Source of the DNA: an uncultured Lachnospiraceae bacterium
GTDB lineage: Bacteria > Bacillota > Clostridia > Lachnospirales > Lachnospiraceae
DNA: 64,000 nt
Assembly: GCA_946414885.1 (NCBI GenBank)
Contig: CAMKQH010000012.1
Location: forward strand, 1-64,000
Direction: 5' to 3'
Every line of letters starts with the position of its first letter. The stretch's first letter is position 1. Below, in pieces: positions 50,898-59,915 of this stretch. A program made the translations under genes and the position numbers. The notes beneath the pieces were generated by a model. It ran no database searches. It had not been told where the DNA came from and was given only the letters and a program-made list of their open reading frames with translations.

Positions 50898-51686
50898 ATG
50901 TGTGATTACAAGGGAATGGAATCCTATGATAAGGTGATCGACCAATTCACGCAGAAATCCTTGGAAATCCTAGGCGAGAACCTTGTTGGCGTTTATCTGC
51001 ATGGCTCCGCCGTGATGGGATGTTTTCAGCCGAAGAAGAGTGATCTGGATTTCATCGTTGTGGTGAAGAATTCGGTGCCGGACGTAAGCAAGAAATCCTT
51101 TATGGAAATGGTCACAAAGCTGAACGCGGAAGGACCTGCGAAGGGCATTGAAATGAGCATCGTGAGGCGTGAGGTCTGTGATTCCTTTGTCTATCCGACG
51201 CCTTTTGAACTGCATTTTTCCGTAGGGTGCCTCAATTGGTATCTGGAAAATCCCGAGGAATTCATTCAGAAGATGAACGGCACGGACAAGGACCTGGCGG
51301 CGCATTTCACGGTGATCCGCGCAAGGGGAAAGTGCTTGTATGGAGCGCCCATCGTGGAAACGTTTGGCGAGGTACCGCAGCAGGATTACGTCGACTCCAT
51401 ATGGTATGACGTTGAGGGCGCGGCGGAGGAAATCGAAGAAAACACCATGTATCTGACGCTAAATCTTGCACGGGTCTTGGCCTATCTCAAAGAGAAAACG
51501 GTGCTTTCCAAACAGGAAGGCGGCGAGTGGGGCCTTCGGAATTTGCCGCAAGAATACCATGGACTGTTGCAGGAAGCGTTACGGGAATATCAAGGCGGGG
51601 AGCCGGCATATGACGTGGAACGTGCGAAGGAATATGCGCAGTTCATGCTTTCTGAGATCAAGAAGTTGGTAAAGGATTGTAATTAG
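50898..51686 (+). CDS. AadA-like nucleotidyltransferase with DUF4111 domain
   Basis: A 262-residue protein resembling aminoglycoside nucleotidyltransferases. The polymerase-beta motif GSAVMGCFQPKKSDLDFIVV (Gly36-Ser37, Asp49, Asp51) supplies the metal ligands. The C-terminal half matches DUF4111 (about 150-250: LNLARVLAYLKEK..., WGLRNLP), the helical domain of ANT(3'')/ANT(9) enzymes. It might adenylylate an aminoglycoside; specificity is not predictable. The ATG at 50898 has GCGGGGGTG upstream. Confidence 0.88.
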   Translation: MCDYKGMESYDKVIDQFTQKSLEILGENLVGVYLHGSAVMGCFQPKKSDLDFIVVVKNSVPDVSKKSFMEMVTKLNAEGPAKGIEMSIVRREVCDSFVYPTPFELHFSVGCLNWYLENPEEFIQKMNGTDKDLAAHFTVIRARGKCLYGAPIVETFGEVPQQDYVDSIWYDVEGAAEEIEENTMYLTLNLARVLAYLKEKTVLSKQEGGEWGLRNLPQEYHGLLQEALREYQGGEPAYDVERAKEYAQFMLSEIKKLVKDCN

Positions 51687-51718
51687 TAATTGGAGAAAGA
51701 GAAAGAGAATGAAACGAA

Positions 51719-52516
51719 ATGGAAAAATACATTGAAGGAAATAAAGCCGCGTGGGAGGAAGCCTTTGATAACAGAGATGCCTCCTGGGGCGCGGACATTG
51801 TAGAAAAAATAGGGAAGGAAGATTACGCGTTCTTCAATCAGGAGACGCAGGACATCCTTAGATCAATGGACTTGGAAGGAAAGGTGATCGGTCAGTTTTG
51901 CTGCAATAACGGGCGTGAGCTGCTGTCCCTTGTAAAGAGCGGAAAAGCAAAGAAGGGTGTCGGCTTTGACATTGCTGAGAATCAGGTGGCTTTTGCCAAT
52001 GAAAAAGCAAAGGAACTGAACCTGCCCTGTGAATTTGTGGCTGCCAACGTCTATGACGTTGATGACAGCCATAAGGAAGAGTTTGACTTGGTGATCATCA
52101 CCATTGGAGCCCTTTGCTGGTTTGAAGATCTGGATCGCTTCTTCGCCGTTGTGGCAAAGTGCATGAAGCCAGGTGCCATGATCGTGATCAATGAGCAGCA
52201 TCCCTGCACGAACATGCTTGCAACGGAAGGGGATGAACCCTATGAAGCGGAGCATAAAAAGGAATGCCATTATTCCTATTTCGAGCATAAATGGGAAAGC
52301 AACGGAGGCATGTACTACATGACTCAAAAGTGCTATAAGTCCAAGACGTTTACCGACTATACCCATTCCATGTCCGAGATCATGACGGGAATGTGCCGTA
52401 ACGGGATCGTCATTACGGGATTGCAGGAATTTGATTACGACCTCAGCGGAGGCTTTGGAGAGGTCGATTGCAGCGGATTCCCTCTTTCCATGATCATACG
52501 GGGCAGAAAGCTGTGA
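51719..52516 (+). CDS. Class I SAM-dependent methyltransferase
   Basis: A 265-residue methyltransferase. GKVIGQFCCNNGRELLSL is motif I (GxGxG degenerate: FCCNNGRE), VGFDIAENQVAFAN is the SAM-ribose acidic motif, and DLVIITIGALCWFEDLDRFF the catalytic-side motif. NEQHPCTNML resembles the NPPY-like region. Substrate unknown. The own ribosome site is weak; a tiny frame (MKRNGKIH, 51710-51736) overlaps its start and could couple translation. Confidence 0.88.
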   Translation: MEKYIEGNKAAWEEAFDNRDASWGADIVEKIGKEDYAFFNQETQDILRSMDLEGKVIGQFCCNNGRELLSLVKSGKAKKGVGFDIAENQVAFANEKAKELNLPCEFVAANVYDVDDSHKEEFDLVIITIGALCWFEDLDRFFAVVAKCMKPGAMIVINEQHPCTNMLATEGDEPYEAEHKKECHYSYFEHKWESNGGMYYMTQKCYKSKTFTDYTHSMSEIMTGMCRNGIVITGLQEFDYDLSGGFGEVDCSGFPLSMIIRGRKL

Positions 52517-52592
52517 TAACTCTCGAACTGGAAAAAATCATCCTGAATGAATCGTAGGGAAGTGAAGCATTTTTTAAGAAAGGACGAAAGAA

Positions 52593-54023
52593 ATGAAAGT
52601 TAGAGAAAGCGAATATTTAAAACTAAAGAAACCAATACTGAAAAAACTGCTCGACAAGCTTCTTGCCAGGTATGAATATGCATCCATTCTTGCAAATGAC
52701 TCAAAGAGCACCAACTATCGCGTATCTAAGACAGGCACCAATATCTCGGAGGACGGAACGTTATCTGAGCGCGGATTCTGCGTGAAGGTATATGATAACG
52801 GTAAGGCTGCGGAGTACAGCTTCAGTGCCATAGAAGAGGATACCGTGGACGCAGTATTTGATGAGATCACCAAAAGATTGGATACACTTGGTAAGACTTT
52901 GCCTGAAGGGGTTACTGCTTTCAGCTTTGACGGCGTTGAAGATGAAAAGCTGTATATCAATGAGAGTACGGAGTATGAAGTTGACCCGGAAGAAAAGGGC
53001 GATAACAACATCATTGATCTCTTAACGCGCATCTCGGAAAAGGGGCGTGCCTATGATGAGAAGATCATAGACTGTAGCGTGGCCTTCTCTTATCAGAAGT
53101 ACTCAAAGATGTTCTTGTCCAAGAATAAGGATCTTACTCAGAACGTGATGTGGTCCTGTGGCTACATTGTGGCCATGGCAAAGGATGGAGAAGAGATTCA
53201 GAATGGGTATAAGCCCGTGTCAATGTTGGGTGGCATTGAGGTGCTGGATACCTTGGAGAGTAATCTGGCGGATGCATGTAAGACGGCGATAGAGCTTCTT
53301 TCGGCAGAACCCATGATTCCCGGAGAATATGATTGTATCTGTGAACCTGACGTGACTGGTATGATCGTGCATGAAGCATTCGGACACGGCGTGGAAATGG
53401 ACATGTTTGTAAAGGACAGAGCGCAGGCGAAGGAGTTTATCGGAAAGCAGGTGGCATCCGAACTGATCACCATGCATGACGGCGCAAGCACCATCCCCCA
53501 GGTAGCCACTTACTTTTTCGACGATGAAGGCGTGGCTGCACATGACACCATCATTATAGAGAAAGGAATCCTGAAGACTGGAATTTGCGATGCGCAGTCG
53601 GCAATGCATTTGGGCGTGGCAGGCACTGGTAACGGCAGACGCCAGGATACCACTAGAAAAGCTTATACCAGAATGACCAATACCATTTTTGAAGCTGGTA
53701 CAAGCAAGGTTGAGGACATGATCGCATCCATCGATTATGGATTCTTACTTTGCCAGGCTTCTTCGGGCATGGAGGATCCGAAAAACTGGGGCATTCAGCT
53801 CATGGTTGACATCGCCAGGGAAATCAAGGATGGTAAGCTGACAGGGAAGATCTTCTCGCCAATCGTTTTGACCGGTTACGTACCTAATCTATTAAAGTCC
53901 ATTTCCATGATATCCGACAGCATCGAGGCTGGTGGTACTGGTTACTGTGGCAAGGGCTATAAGGAGTGGGTCAAGGTATCGGACGGCGGCCCTTATATCA
54001 AGGCAAGGATCAGATTAGGTTAA
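52593..54023 (+). CDS. tldD: TldD-family metalloprotease subunit
   Basis: A 476-residue protein that forms the active subunit of the TldD/TldE protease. HEAFGHGVEMD (His260, Glu261, and a second His at 265) is the TldD zinc motif. The C-terminal region shows GTGYCGKG and GGPYIKARI, family signatures. In E. coli TldD/E trims the microcin B17 precursor and degrades CcdA antitoxin. It is directly followed by tldE, with 17 bases between them. No peptide-precursor gene is obvious next to it. Confidence 0.92.
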   Translation: MKVRESEYLKLKKPILKKLLDKLLARYEYASILANDSKSTNYRVSKTGTNISEDGTLSERGFCVKVYDNGKAAEYSFSAIEEDTVDAVFDEITKRLDTLGKTLPEGVTAFSFDGVEDEKLYINESTEYEVDPEEKGDNNIIDLLTRISEKGRAYDEKIIDCSVAFSYQKYSKMFLSKNKDLTQNVMWSCGYIVAMAKDGEEIQNGYKPVSMLGGIEVLDTLESNLADACKTAIELLSAEPMIPGEYDCICEPDVTGMIVHEAFGHGVEMDMFVKDRAQAKEFIGKQVASELITMHDGASTIPQVATYFFDDEGVAAHDTIIIEKGILKTGICDAQSAMHLGVAGTGNGRRQDTTRKAYTRMTNTIFEAGTSKVEDMIASIDYGFLLCQASSGMEDPKNWGIQLMVDIAREIKDGKLTGKIFSPIVLTGYVPNLLKSISMISDSIEAGGTGYCGKGYKEWVKVSDGGPYIKARIRLG

Positions 54024-54040
54024 TAATGGAGAGGTGCAAT

Positions 54041-55336
54041 ATGAAAGATAAAATCATTGCCTCATTGAAGAGGCTTAACATTGAAGAATATATCATTAGC
54101 ATAACGTCCTATAAAAGTGCGCAAATGTTTTTCGTGAAAAAGAGCCTGGATTGCAAGAGAGCAGAAAACACAATATCGTATAACATAAACATATACAGGT
54201 CCTTTGAGAAAGACGGCCAAAAGATGAAAGGAAATTCCTCCGTATACGTTTATAACGGCATGACGGATGCAGAGATCGATGCCAGCTTAAGCCGCGCGTA
54301 TCTTGCGGCATCCTTTGTGTGCAACCCTGCGTATGATCTTATGGAATGCACCGAAAACAAGTTCATCACCATGGAAACCGATTTATTCACTTATACGCTT
54401 GAAGAGTGCTGTGAGAAGACTGCTGAAGCGCTGTTTGCAGAGGACAACAGGGAAGACGTGTTTATCAATTCTGCGGAAGTATTCGCTTATGAATCAAACG
54501 TCGAGATCCTGTCGTCAACGGGTATTGAGTCCGGTTATACAAAGAGAAGCGTAAGCGGTGAGTTTGTAGCACAGTGCAAGGAGCCTCAGGACGTAGAAAC
54601 GTATAAAGACTTTAGATATAATGATCTTGACTGCGAGTCATTAAAGTCAAAGGTTCGCCAAACTCTTGAATATACGATTGACAGGGCAAAGGCAACGGAA
54701 GCGCCCAAGGCAGGAAAGTACAGAGTGATCATCAGCGATTCCTACGTAAATGACGTCTTTAGCTATTACAGCGGAAGAGCCCAGGCTGGTTATATCTATG
54801 CCGGGTATTCAACGTTTGAAGTAGGTCAGAATGTGCAGGCACTCAATGCGGATGGCGAAGCTGCGGACATAAAGGGTGACAAGGTCAGCATGACGCTGGT
54901 GCCTACCGAGCCTTTGAGCTATGAAGGAATCTGGCAGAGGGAACTGGAATTGTTAGATAAAGGCGTGCTGAAAACCTATTACGGGGGCCTGCGTTTTTCA
55001 AGATATTTAGGAATTGAACCGACTGGATTTTTCGGCTGCGTCAACGTGGCACCTGGAACGATGTCGGTTGGGGACATGAAGAAACAGCCCTATCTTTGGG
55101 TGGTGAATTTCTCTGATTTCCAGTTGGATGATTTCACGGGACACTTTGGCGGTGAGATCAGACTTGCTTTCCTGTATGACGGCGAAAAGGTTACGCCCGT
55201 AACCGGCGGTTCCATCAACGGCAGCATTTTAGATTCACAGACCAACATGCATTTCTCGAAAGAGATTCAGAAATCAGCTGACTTTGTGGGCCCGTACGCA
55301 ATGTGCTTTGAGGACGTACCCGTAGCGGGTGCGTAG
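54041..55336 (+). CDS. tldE: TldE/PmbA-family protease subunit
   Basis: A 431-residue partner of TldD. It lacks the zinc motif, as TldE does. The C-terminal VAPGTMSVGDMKKQPYLWVV, then FTGHFGGEIRLAFLYDG and GGSINGSILD match the PmbA/TldE family. The ATG at 54041 follows GAGGTGCA; the frame is open upstream into the tldD end but without a better start. The two genes form one unit. Codon choices look slightly more AT-rich than in the left part of the window. Confidence 0.88.
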   Translation: MKDKIIASLKRLNIEEYIISITSYKSAQMFFVKKSLDCKRAENTISYNINIYRSFEKDGQKMKGNSSVYVYNGMTDAEIDASLSRAYLAASFVCNPAYDLMECTENKFITMETDLFTYTLEECCEKTAEALFAEDNREDVFINSAEVFAYESNVEILSSTGIESGYTKRSVSGEFVAQCKEPQDVETYKDFRYNDLDCESLKSKVRQTLEYTIDRAKATEAPKAGKYRVIISDSYVNDVFSYYSGRAQAGYIYAGYSTFEVGQNVQALNADGEAADIKGDKVSMTLVPTEPLSYEGIWQRELELLDKGVLKTYYGGLRFSRYLGIEPTGFFGCVNVAPGTMSVGDMKKQPYLWVVNFSDFQLDDFTGHFGGEIRLAFLYDGEKVTPVTGGSINGSILDSQTNMHFSKEIQKSADFVGPYAMCFEDVPVAGA

Positions 55337-55356
55337 GAAGACACAATGGGGGATAT

Positions 55357-56607
55357 ATGAAAAAAGAATTTTTGGCTGTATTTAGTGGATTTCCGGAACA
55401 TCATTTTTCGGAAGAAATTACAAAGCGATTACGGGAAGAACTGACGGTGAGGAAGAGCATTGTTTTTATCACCGCCCGTCCTCTCGACTATGCACAAAAT
55501 GACGATGACTGTGACGGAATGCATGAAATGTTTGCAGAGCAGGATTTGGCTTTTGACAAGCATGCGGTGATCGATCAGAGAACCGAATCTTCTTTGGCAA
55601 AGGAGCTTGTGGAGAATGCCGACTGTATCTTTCTTATGGGAGGCGGAGTCTGTGAGGAGCAGCTCAATCTGATCAAGGAAAAAGGCTGTTACGAGGCGTT
55701 GCTTCATTGCCATGCGGCAGTTTTCGGCGTCAGCGCAGGCTCGATGAACATGGCAAAGAATACCGTGGATTTCTTTGAGTCCATGGAACCCTTTCCGGGA
55801 CTGGGATTTACGAATATGACCGTGAGTTGCCACCATAATCCGGAAGATACCTGGCGCTACGAAAAGACGCTCCAAATGTCTGAGGACCGCGTGGTATACG
55901 CCATGGAGGACATGAGCGCATTCTTTATCAAGGACGGGAAGATTGACATTGTCGGAAAAATCTACCGCGCAGAGAATAGGGAACTCAGATTGCTAACGGA
56001 AGAAGACGTAAAGGAATTAGTCATGGAATATAAAATCGTGCCGCTGCCAAAGGAGCAGTGGAAGGGCGTGCCCATTCTGATGAAATATACGACGGAGGAG
56101 TATTATGATCTCGAGGTTTCGGAGAATGCGGACGCTTTTGAGGCGAAGATGATAAAGAAGAAATTTGAAACGCCGGTGACGCATACGCCGGAGGAATATG
56201 ATTTCCCGGACGGCTTGTATCAGGATCATTGGGAGAAAGCAGAAGCTTATGGAATTTACCGTGAGGAAGACGGAAAGAAGATTTTGATGGCATGCATCGA
56301 GGTCTGCCCTGAGGAGTGGAGCAATCGTCTGATGGTGACGGAGCTTTGGGTGGATGATTCCCTGCACAGGCAGGGCATTGGCACGGCGCTTATGAACAAG
56401 GCAAAGGAAATCGCGAAGGAGCAGAACCGCAGGGCCATTATTCTGGAGACCCAGTCCTGCAACGTCAGGGCCATTGCATTTTACCGTGCGCAGGGATTCC
56501 GGCTGATCGGATTTGATTCCTGTTGTTATACCAATCGCGACATGGAACGACGTGAGATTCGCTTTGACATGGGATTCTTTATGGACCAGCGCGAGGGCAG
56601 ATATTGA
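55357..56607 (+). CDS. Peptidase E (S51)-like / GNAT fusion
   Basis: A 416-residue two-domain protein. Residues 1-215 resemble the S51 peptidase E family: IFLMGGG, then GVSAGSMNMA with nucleophile Ser126. Peptidase E hydrolyses Asp-X dipeptides; cyanophycinases belong to the same group. Residues 225-416 are a GNAT with LWVDDSLHRQGIGTALMNKA (CoA loop) and RAIAFYRAQGFRLIG. I do not recall this fusion as common. It starts 20 bases after tldE, so the peptidase part may continue TldD/E product breakdown; this is a guess from position. Confidence 0.82.
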   Translation: MKKEFLAVFSGFPEHHFSEEITKRLREELTVRKSIVFITARPLDYAQNDDDCDGMHEMFAEQDLAFDKHAVIDQRTESSLAKELVENADCIFLMGGGVCEEQLNLIKEKGCYEALLHCHAAVFGVSAGSMNMAKNTVDFFESMEPFPGLGFTNMTVSCHHNPEDTWRYEKTLQMSEDRVVYAMEDMSAFFIKDGKIDIVGKIYRAENRELRLLTEEDVKELVMEYKIVPLPKEQWKGVPILMKYTTEEYYDLEVSENADAFEAKMIKKKFETPVTHTPEEYDFPDGLYQDHWEKAEAYGIYREEDGKKILMACIEVCPEEWSNRLMVTELWVDDSLHRQGIGTALMNKAKEIAKEQNRRAIILETQSCNVRAIAFYRAQGFRLIGFDSCCYTNRDMERREIRFDMGFFMDQREGRY

Positions 56608-56648
56608 AAATGACAGTTTCGTACGAAGGGAAAGAAGGAGAATCGAAA

Positions 56649-57173
56649 TTGAGGATAGAAACGGAAAGATTGATTATCCGGGAACTAGAGCTGCCTGATG
56701 CGGAAGCATTTGTGGAAATGGCTTCTGACGGAAGCATGAACGACGTGGGTTTTGATCCGAATTGCGGTGAATGGATGGAAGGCTGGATCATCGAAGCGCA
56801 GGAGCTTGAGAAAAAGGATGATCCGCGGATGGAATATCTGGCTTATGTGATCGTGGAAAAGAAAACCGGAAAAGTGATCGGTACGGTCGGAAGTTCCTAT
56901 TATGAAGATATGAAAAAGGTTGGCATTACTTTTGGTGTCAGCGCGGCGTATCGCAATCTGGGATATGCGACGGAAGCAGCGAGAGCATATATAGATTATT
57001 ACTTTAAACATTATGATGAGACGGAGATCATAGCGACCGTCCGCGACGAGAATATCCCTTCGTGGAAGGTGATTGAAAAAGCCGGTTTTGAGCTGACAGA
57101 TATACGGACGTATCAGGATATTAACGATGAAAAAGAAGAATTAACACGGTTTTACCAAAGAAAAAGAAATTAA
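56649..57173 (+). CDS. GNAT acetyltransferase (RimJ/L type)
   Basis: A 174-residue GNAT. RIETERLIIRELELPDAEAFVEM is the N-terminal signature, GVSAAYRNLGYATEAARAYIDYYF the CoA loop and SWKVIEKAGFELTDIRTY the end. I chose the TTG at 56649, eight bases after AAGGAG, which begins right at the conserved part; a TTG at 56604 overlapping the previous gene would add 15 residues without family support. Substrate unknown. Confidence 0.88.
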   Translation: MRIETERLIIRELELPDAEAFVEMASDGSMNDVGFDPNCGEWMEGWIIEAQELEKKDDPRMEYLAYVIVEKKTGKVIGTVGSSYYEDMKKVGITFGVSAAYRNLGYATEAARAYIDYYFKHYDETEIIATVRDENIPSWKVIEKAGFELTDIRTYQDINDEKEELTRFYQRKRN

Positions 57174-57223
57174 GAAAGATCGGCGCTTGGAAACTTCGAT
57201 GACGTTTATGAGGAGGATTGCAG

Positions 57224-57869
57224 GTGGAAAGGCCTAATTTTGATGATGTGAAAAGCTTTGCGGAATTTAGCAAGTATTACTGGTATCGGGATGAACTGAT
57301 CAAGATTTGTAAGGCCCACGGACTCAAGGCGCCCAGCGGAAAGATTGAGTTGTACAAGGTTATCGAGGCGTATTTTTCCGGAGAAGAAATTTCGGTGGCT
57401 GGAAAAGCAGGGGCGCGAACCGCTTTGAAATGTGCAGGGAGGGGGACTCGCGGAAAAAAAGAAAGTGCGCGTCGAGGAACTGACGCAGGAGACAGGCCTG
57501 ATCGAGTGTGGTTTTACTTTTGGCCCAAGGTTTCGTGAGTTTTTCGTCAAGCAAACCGGAGAAGAAAAGTTTAAGTTCAATGTCGACATGGTGGCCACGG
57601 CGAAGAAGGTCAAGGAGACGGGAGACGAAAGCTTTACGCTGGGAGATCTGCTAGATATTTACTATGGCAAAAAGACCTATGCGACCTATGATAAGTCGGC
57701 GCTTCAGTGGAATCAGTTTGTTCATGATTTCTGCGCGGATGAGGCGACAAAGAGATTTGAAAACAGGTTAAAGGCAGCGGCTGCCCTGTGGAAGATCGTG
57801 AGGGACTCAGACAGGGAGAAAAGGTATTCCCGGGAATTGTTGGAGGAATTCAGGGATTCCTTAAATTAG
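57224..57869 (+). pseudogene. SAP-domain / DUF6434-like protein broken by a frameshift
   Basis: Two halves of one protein lie in different frames. From GTG 57224 (after GAGGAGG) the first frame gives about 65 residues: RPNFDDVKSFAEFSKYYWYRDELIKICKAHG, an SAP-like helix pair. The second half, readable to 57869 (GLIECGFTFGPRFREFFV..., WNQFVHDFCADEATKRF), is the DUF6434-like part. Joining needs one base removed, probably in the G5 (57441-57445) or A7 (57454-57460) run. It is either a real pseudogene or a homopolymer sequencing error. Family role unknown. Confidence 0.75.
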
Positions 57870-57915
57870 ACTGTAAGAAAATATGTATTTTAAGATAAGT
57901 ATGCGGGGTGAAAAC

Positions 57916-58950
57916 ATGAACGCGGTTCATCAAAAAATAGTAGATGCAATTATGGAAAAGGCAATGAAGGAATGTCCTGGAGTGGTTGATCTGGTGGGCA
58001 TTTATGGGTCGGTTTGCACGGGCGACGTGCATGAGCATTCAGACCTCGACCTGCTGATTTTGATCAATGATCCGAAGGGCTACGCGTTATCGAAGGTATT
58101 TATCTTGGATGACGCAGAGGTCGGCTATGACATCTATTGCACGAATTGGGAAATGCTGGAGGACGATGCGAATTGCGGACATGCCCATATCAGCAAGCTC
58201 TTGGATTCCGATGTGCTTTACGTGCGTGACGAGAGCGTAACGGAGCGTCTGGAAAGCCTAAAAAATCAGGCGCGAGAGGTGCTGGGTTCTGACAAGCGGT
58301 TTGAAGTGATTGCAGGGATCCGCGAAGAGCTTTGCAAGATTTACGGGCGGGCTTTTGTGGCGGAGACCATTGGACAGCTTCGGGGCTGGGCGGCATTTAT
58401 GATCACCCTTAGCCTGGATGCCGTAATGCTTTGGAATGGCATGTATTTCAAGCGCGGCGTCAAGAGAACCTTTGAGGAACTTGAGGGGCTCGACGTTCCG
58501 GATGATTTTGAAAAGAACGTCATGAAGATCGTAAAGGCGAAGAATTTCATTGAGCTTGGGATTGCGCTGGGAACCTTGTTTAAGTCGGTGATGCGCTTTA
58601 CGGAACGCAGAACGAGAAAGGATGCGCCCACGCAGGAAAGCCTTGCAGGCACCTACGAGGAAATGTTCTCCAATTGGAGAAATAAGATGCCTGAGGCGGC
58701 GGAGCGCGGTGATGCGTTTGCGTCCTTTATGAATCTGGCATCCCTGCAGTACATGTTTGAGGAGATCAGTGCGGAGAACGCCATTCCAAAGTTTTCCGTC
58801 TTGGAAGAATTTGATGCAACAGATCTTGCGAAGAATGCGAAGATCTTTGACGATGCGCTGGAGGACTATCGTCAGGAGTACGTTAAGCTTGGCATGGAGC
58901 CCGTGCGATACGTTAACGTGGATGAATTTGTGAAGGCTTATCTGAAGTAG
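57916..58950 (+). CDS. Nucleotidyltransferase-domain protein
   Basis: A 344-residue protein with an N-terminal polymerase-beta nucleotidyltransferase domain: GIYGSVCTGDVHEHSDLDLLIL (Gly31-Ser32, Asp43, Asp45) and EVGYDIYCTNWEML as third-Asp strand. The rest is helical and resembles a substrate domain like HEPN/DUF partners. It could transfer a nucleotide to a small molecule or protein; antibiotic adenylylation is only one option. The ATG at 57916 follows GCGGGGTGA. Confidence 0.85.
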   Translation: MNAVHQKIVDAIMEKAMKECPGVVDLVGIYGSVCTGDVHEHSDLDLLILINDPKGYALSKVFILDDAEVGYDIYCTNWEMLEDDANCGHAHISKLLDSDVLYVRDESVTERLESLKNQAREVLGSDKRFEVIAGIREELCKIYGRAFVAETIGQLRGWAAFMITLSLDAVMLWNGMYFKRGVKRTFEELEGLDVPDDFEKNVMKIVKAKNFIELGIALGTLFKSVMRFTERRTRKDAPTQESLAGTYEEMFSNWRNKMPEAAERGDAFASFMNLASLQYMFEEISAENAIPKFSVLEEFDATDLAKNAKIFDDALEDYRQEYVKLGMEPVRYVNVDEFVKAYLK

Positions 58951-59039
58951 GAACGTACGCATTATGGATCTGCCTGAGACTATGCGGATCAGAACTCATG
59001 TGATTTTAATTCAGATTGAGAATAAGAGGTGCTGAACTC

Positions 59040-59873
59040 ATGAGAATCGTCAACTTGATTGAGAATACGGAAGGCCGAAGCGGGTGTACGTTTGCACATG
59101 GCTTGTCCTTTTACGTGGAGACGAAAAAGCATAAATTGCTTGTAGACCTTGGACCGTCGGAAGAGACGCTGCGGAATGCAGAGGTGCTTGGCATTGATCT
59201 TACGAAGGTGGATACCGTCATCTTAAGTCATGGGCATTATGATCATTCCGGAGGAATTCTTCCCTTCGCGAAAATAAACGATCATGCATGTATCTACATG
59301 CAGGAATCTGCGACGGATGCGTACTATGCAGATGATGGAAGGAATGCCCCGGAGCGGTTTCGGTACATCGGGATCGACAGGGAGATTGCAAAGCTGCCAC
59401 AGGTTCAGTTTTTACGCGGCGATGCCTTCATCGATGAGGAATTAGAGCTCTTTACCATCAAACAAAGAAGCCATGAACTGCCGTTTACAAACAAGCGGCT
59501 CCTAATCCGAAAGGGAGAGGAATATCAGAGGGATGATTTCCGGCATGAGCATTTTCTGGTGATCAGGGAAGAGGGAAAAACAGTTCTGATATCAGGCTGT
59601 GCGCATAATGGCATTCTTAGCATCATGGATGCGTTTATGGAAAAGTATGGTAAGACACCGGACCTTGTGGTCAGCGGATTTCATTTGATGAAGAAGACGG
59701 ACTATAAGGATGAGGAAATTAAAGAGATTGAAGACATCGCGAGGGAGTTGAAAAACTATCCTACAAAGTTTGTGACCTGTCACTGTACCGGTACGACGGC
59801 GTATGACGTGATGAAAGGGATTCTGAAAGAAAAACTGGATTACGTGCATTCCGGCGAAGAGGTTAAATGGTAG
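59040..59873 (+). CDS. Metallo-beta-lactamase-fold hydrolase
   Basis: A 277-residue hydrolase of the group often annotated as beta-ribofuranosylaminobenzene 5'-phosphate synthase-like. ILSHGHYDHSGG (His64, His66, Asp68, His69) is the metal motif; SGCAHNGIL and FVTCHCTGTTAY provide further ligands. It resembles cytoplasmic phosphodiesterase-like members, not known carbapenemases. Start ATG 59040 after AAGAGGTGCTG. A 23-residue frame (58964-59035) ends just upstream. Confidence 0.9.
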   Translation: MRIVNLIENTEGRSGCTFAHGLSFYVETKKHKLLVDLGPSEETLRNAEVLGIDLTKVDTVILSHGHYDHSGGILPFAKINDHACIYMQESATDAYYADDGRNAPERFRYIGIDREIAKLPQVQFLRGDAFIDEELELFTIKQRSHELPFTNKRLLIRKGEEYQRDDFRHEHFLVIREEGKTVLISGCAHNGILSIMDAFMEKYGKTPDLVVSGFHLMKKTDYKDEEIKEIEDIARELKNYPTKFVTCHCTGTTAYDVMKGILKEKLDYVHSGEEVKW

Positions 59874-59915
59874 GGCTTTGCGTTCGAGAACAGCGTGTAA
59901 AGTAGCGAGGTCAAA

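Noticed and set aside
50851..50904. 17-codon frame before the AadA-like gene as a leader
   Set aside because: No ribosome site precedes it.
51710..51736. MKRNGKIH mini-frame as a regulatory leader
   Set aside because: Too short to judge; it may only couple translation to the overlapping methyltransferase start.
57452..57466. Programmed -1 frameshift at the A7 run
   Set aside because: The second half is in the +1 frame relative to the first, not -1, and no stimulatory structure is seen.
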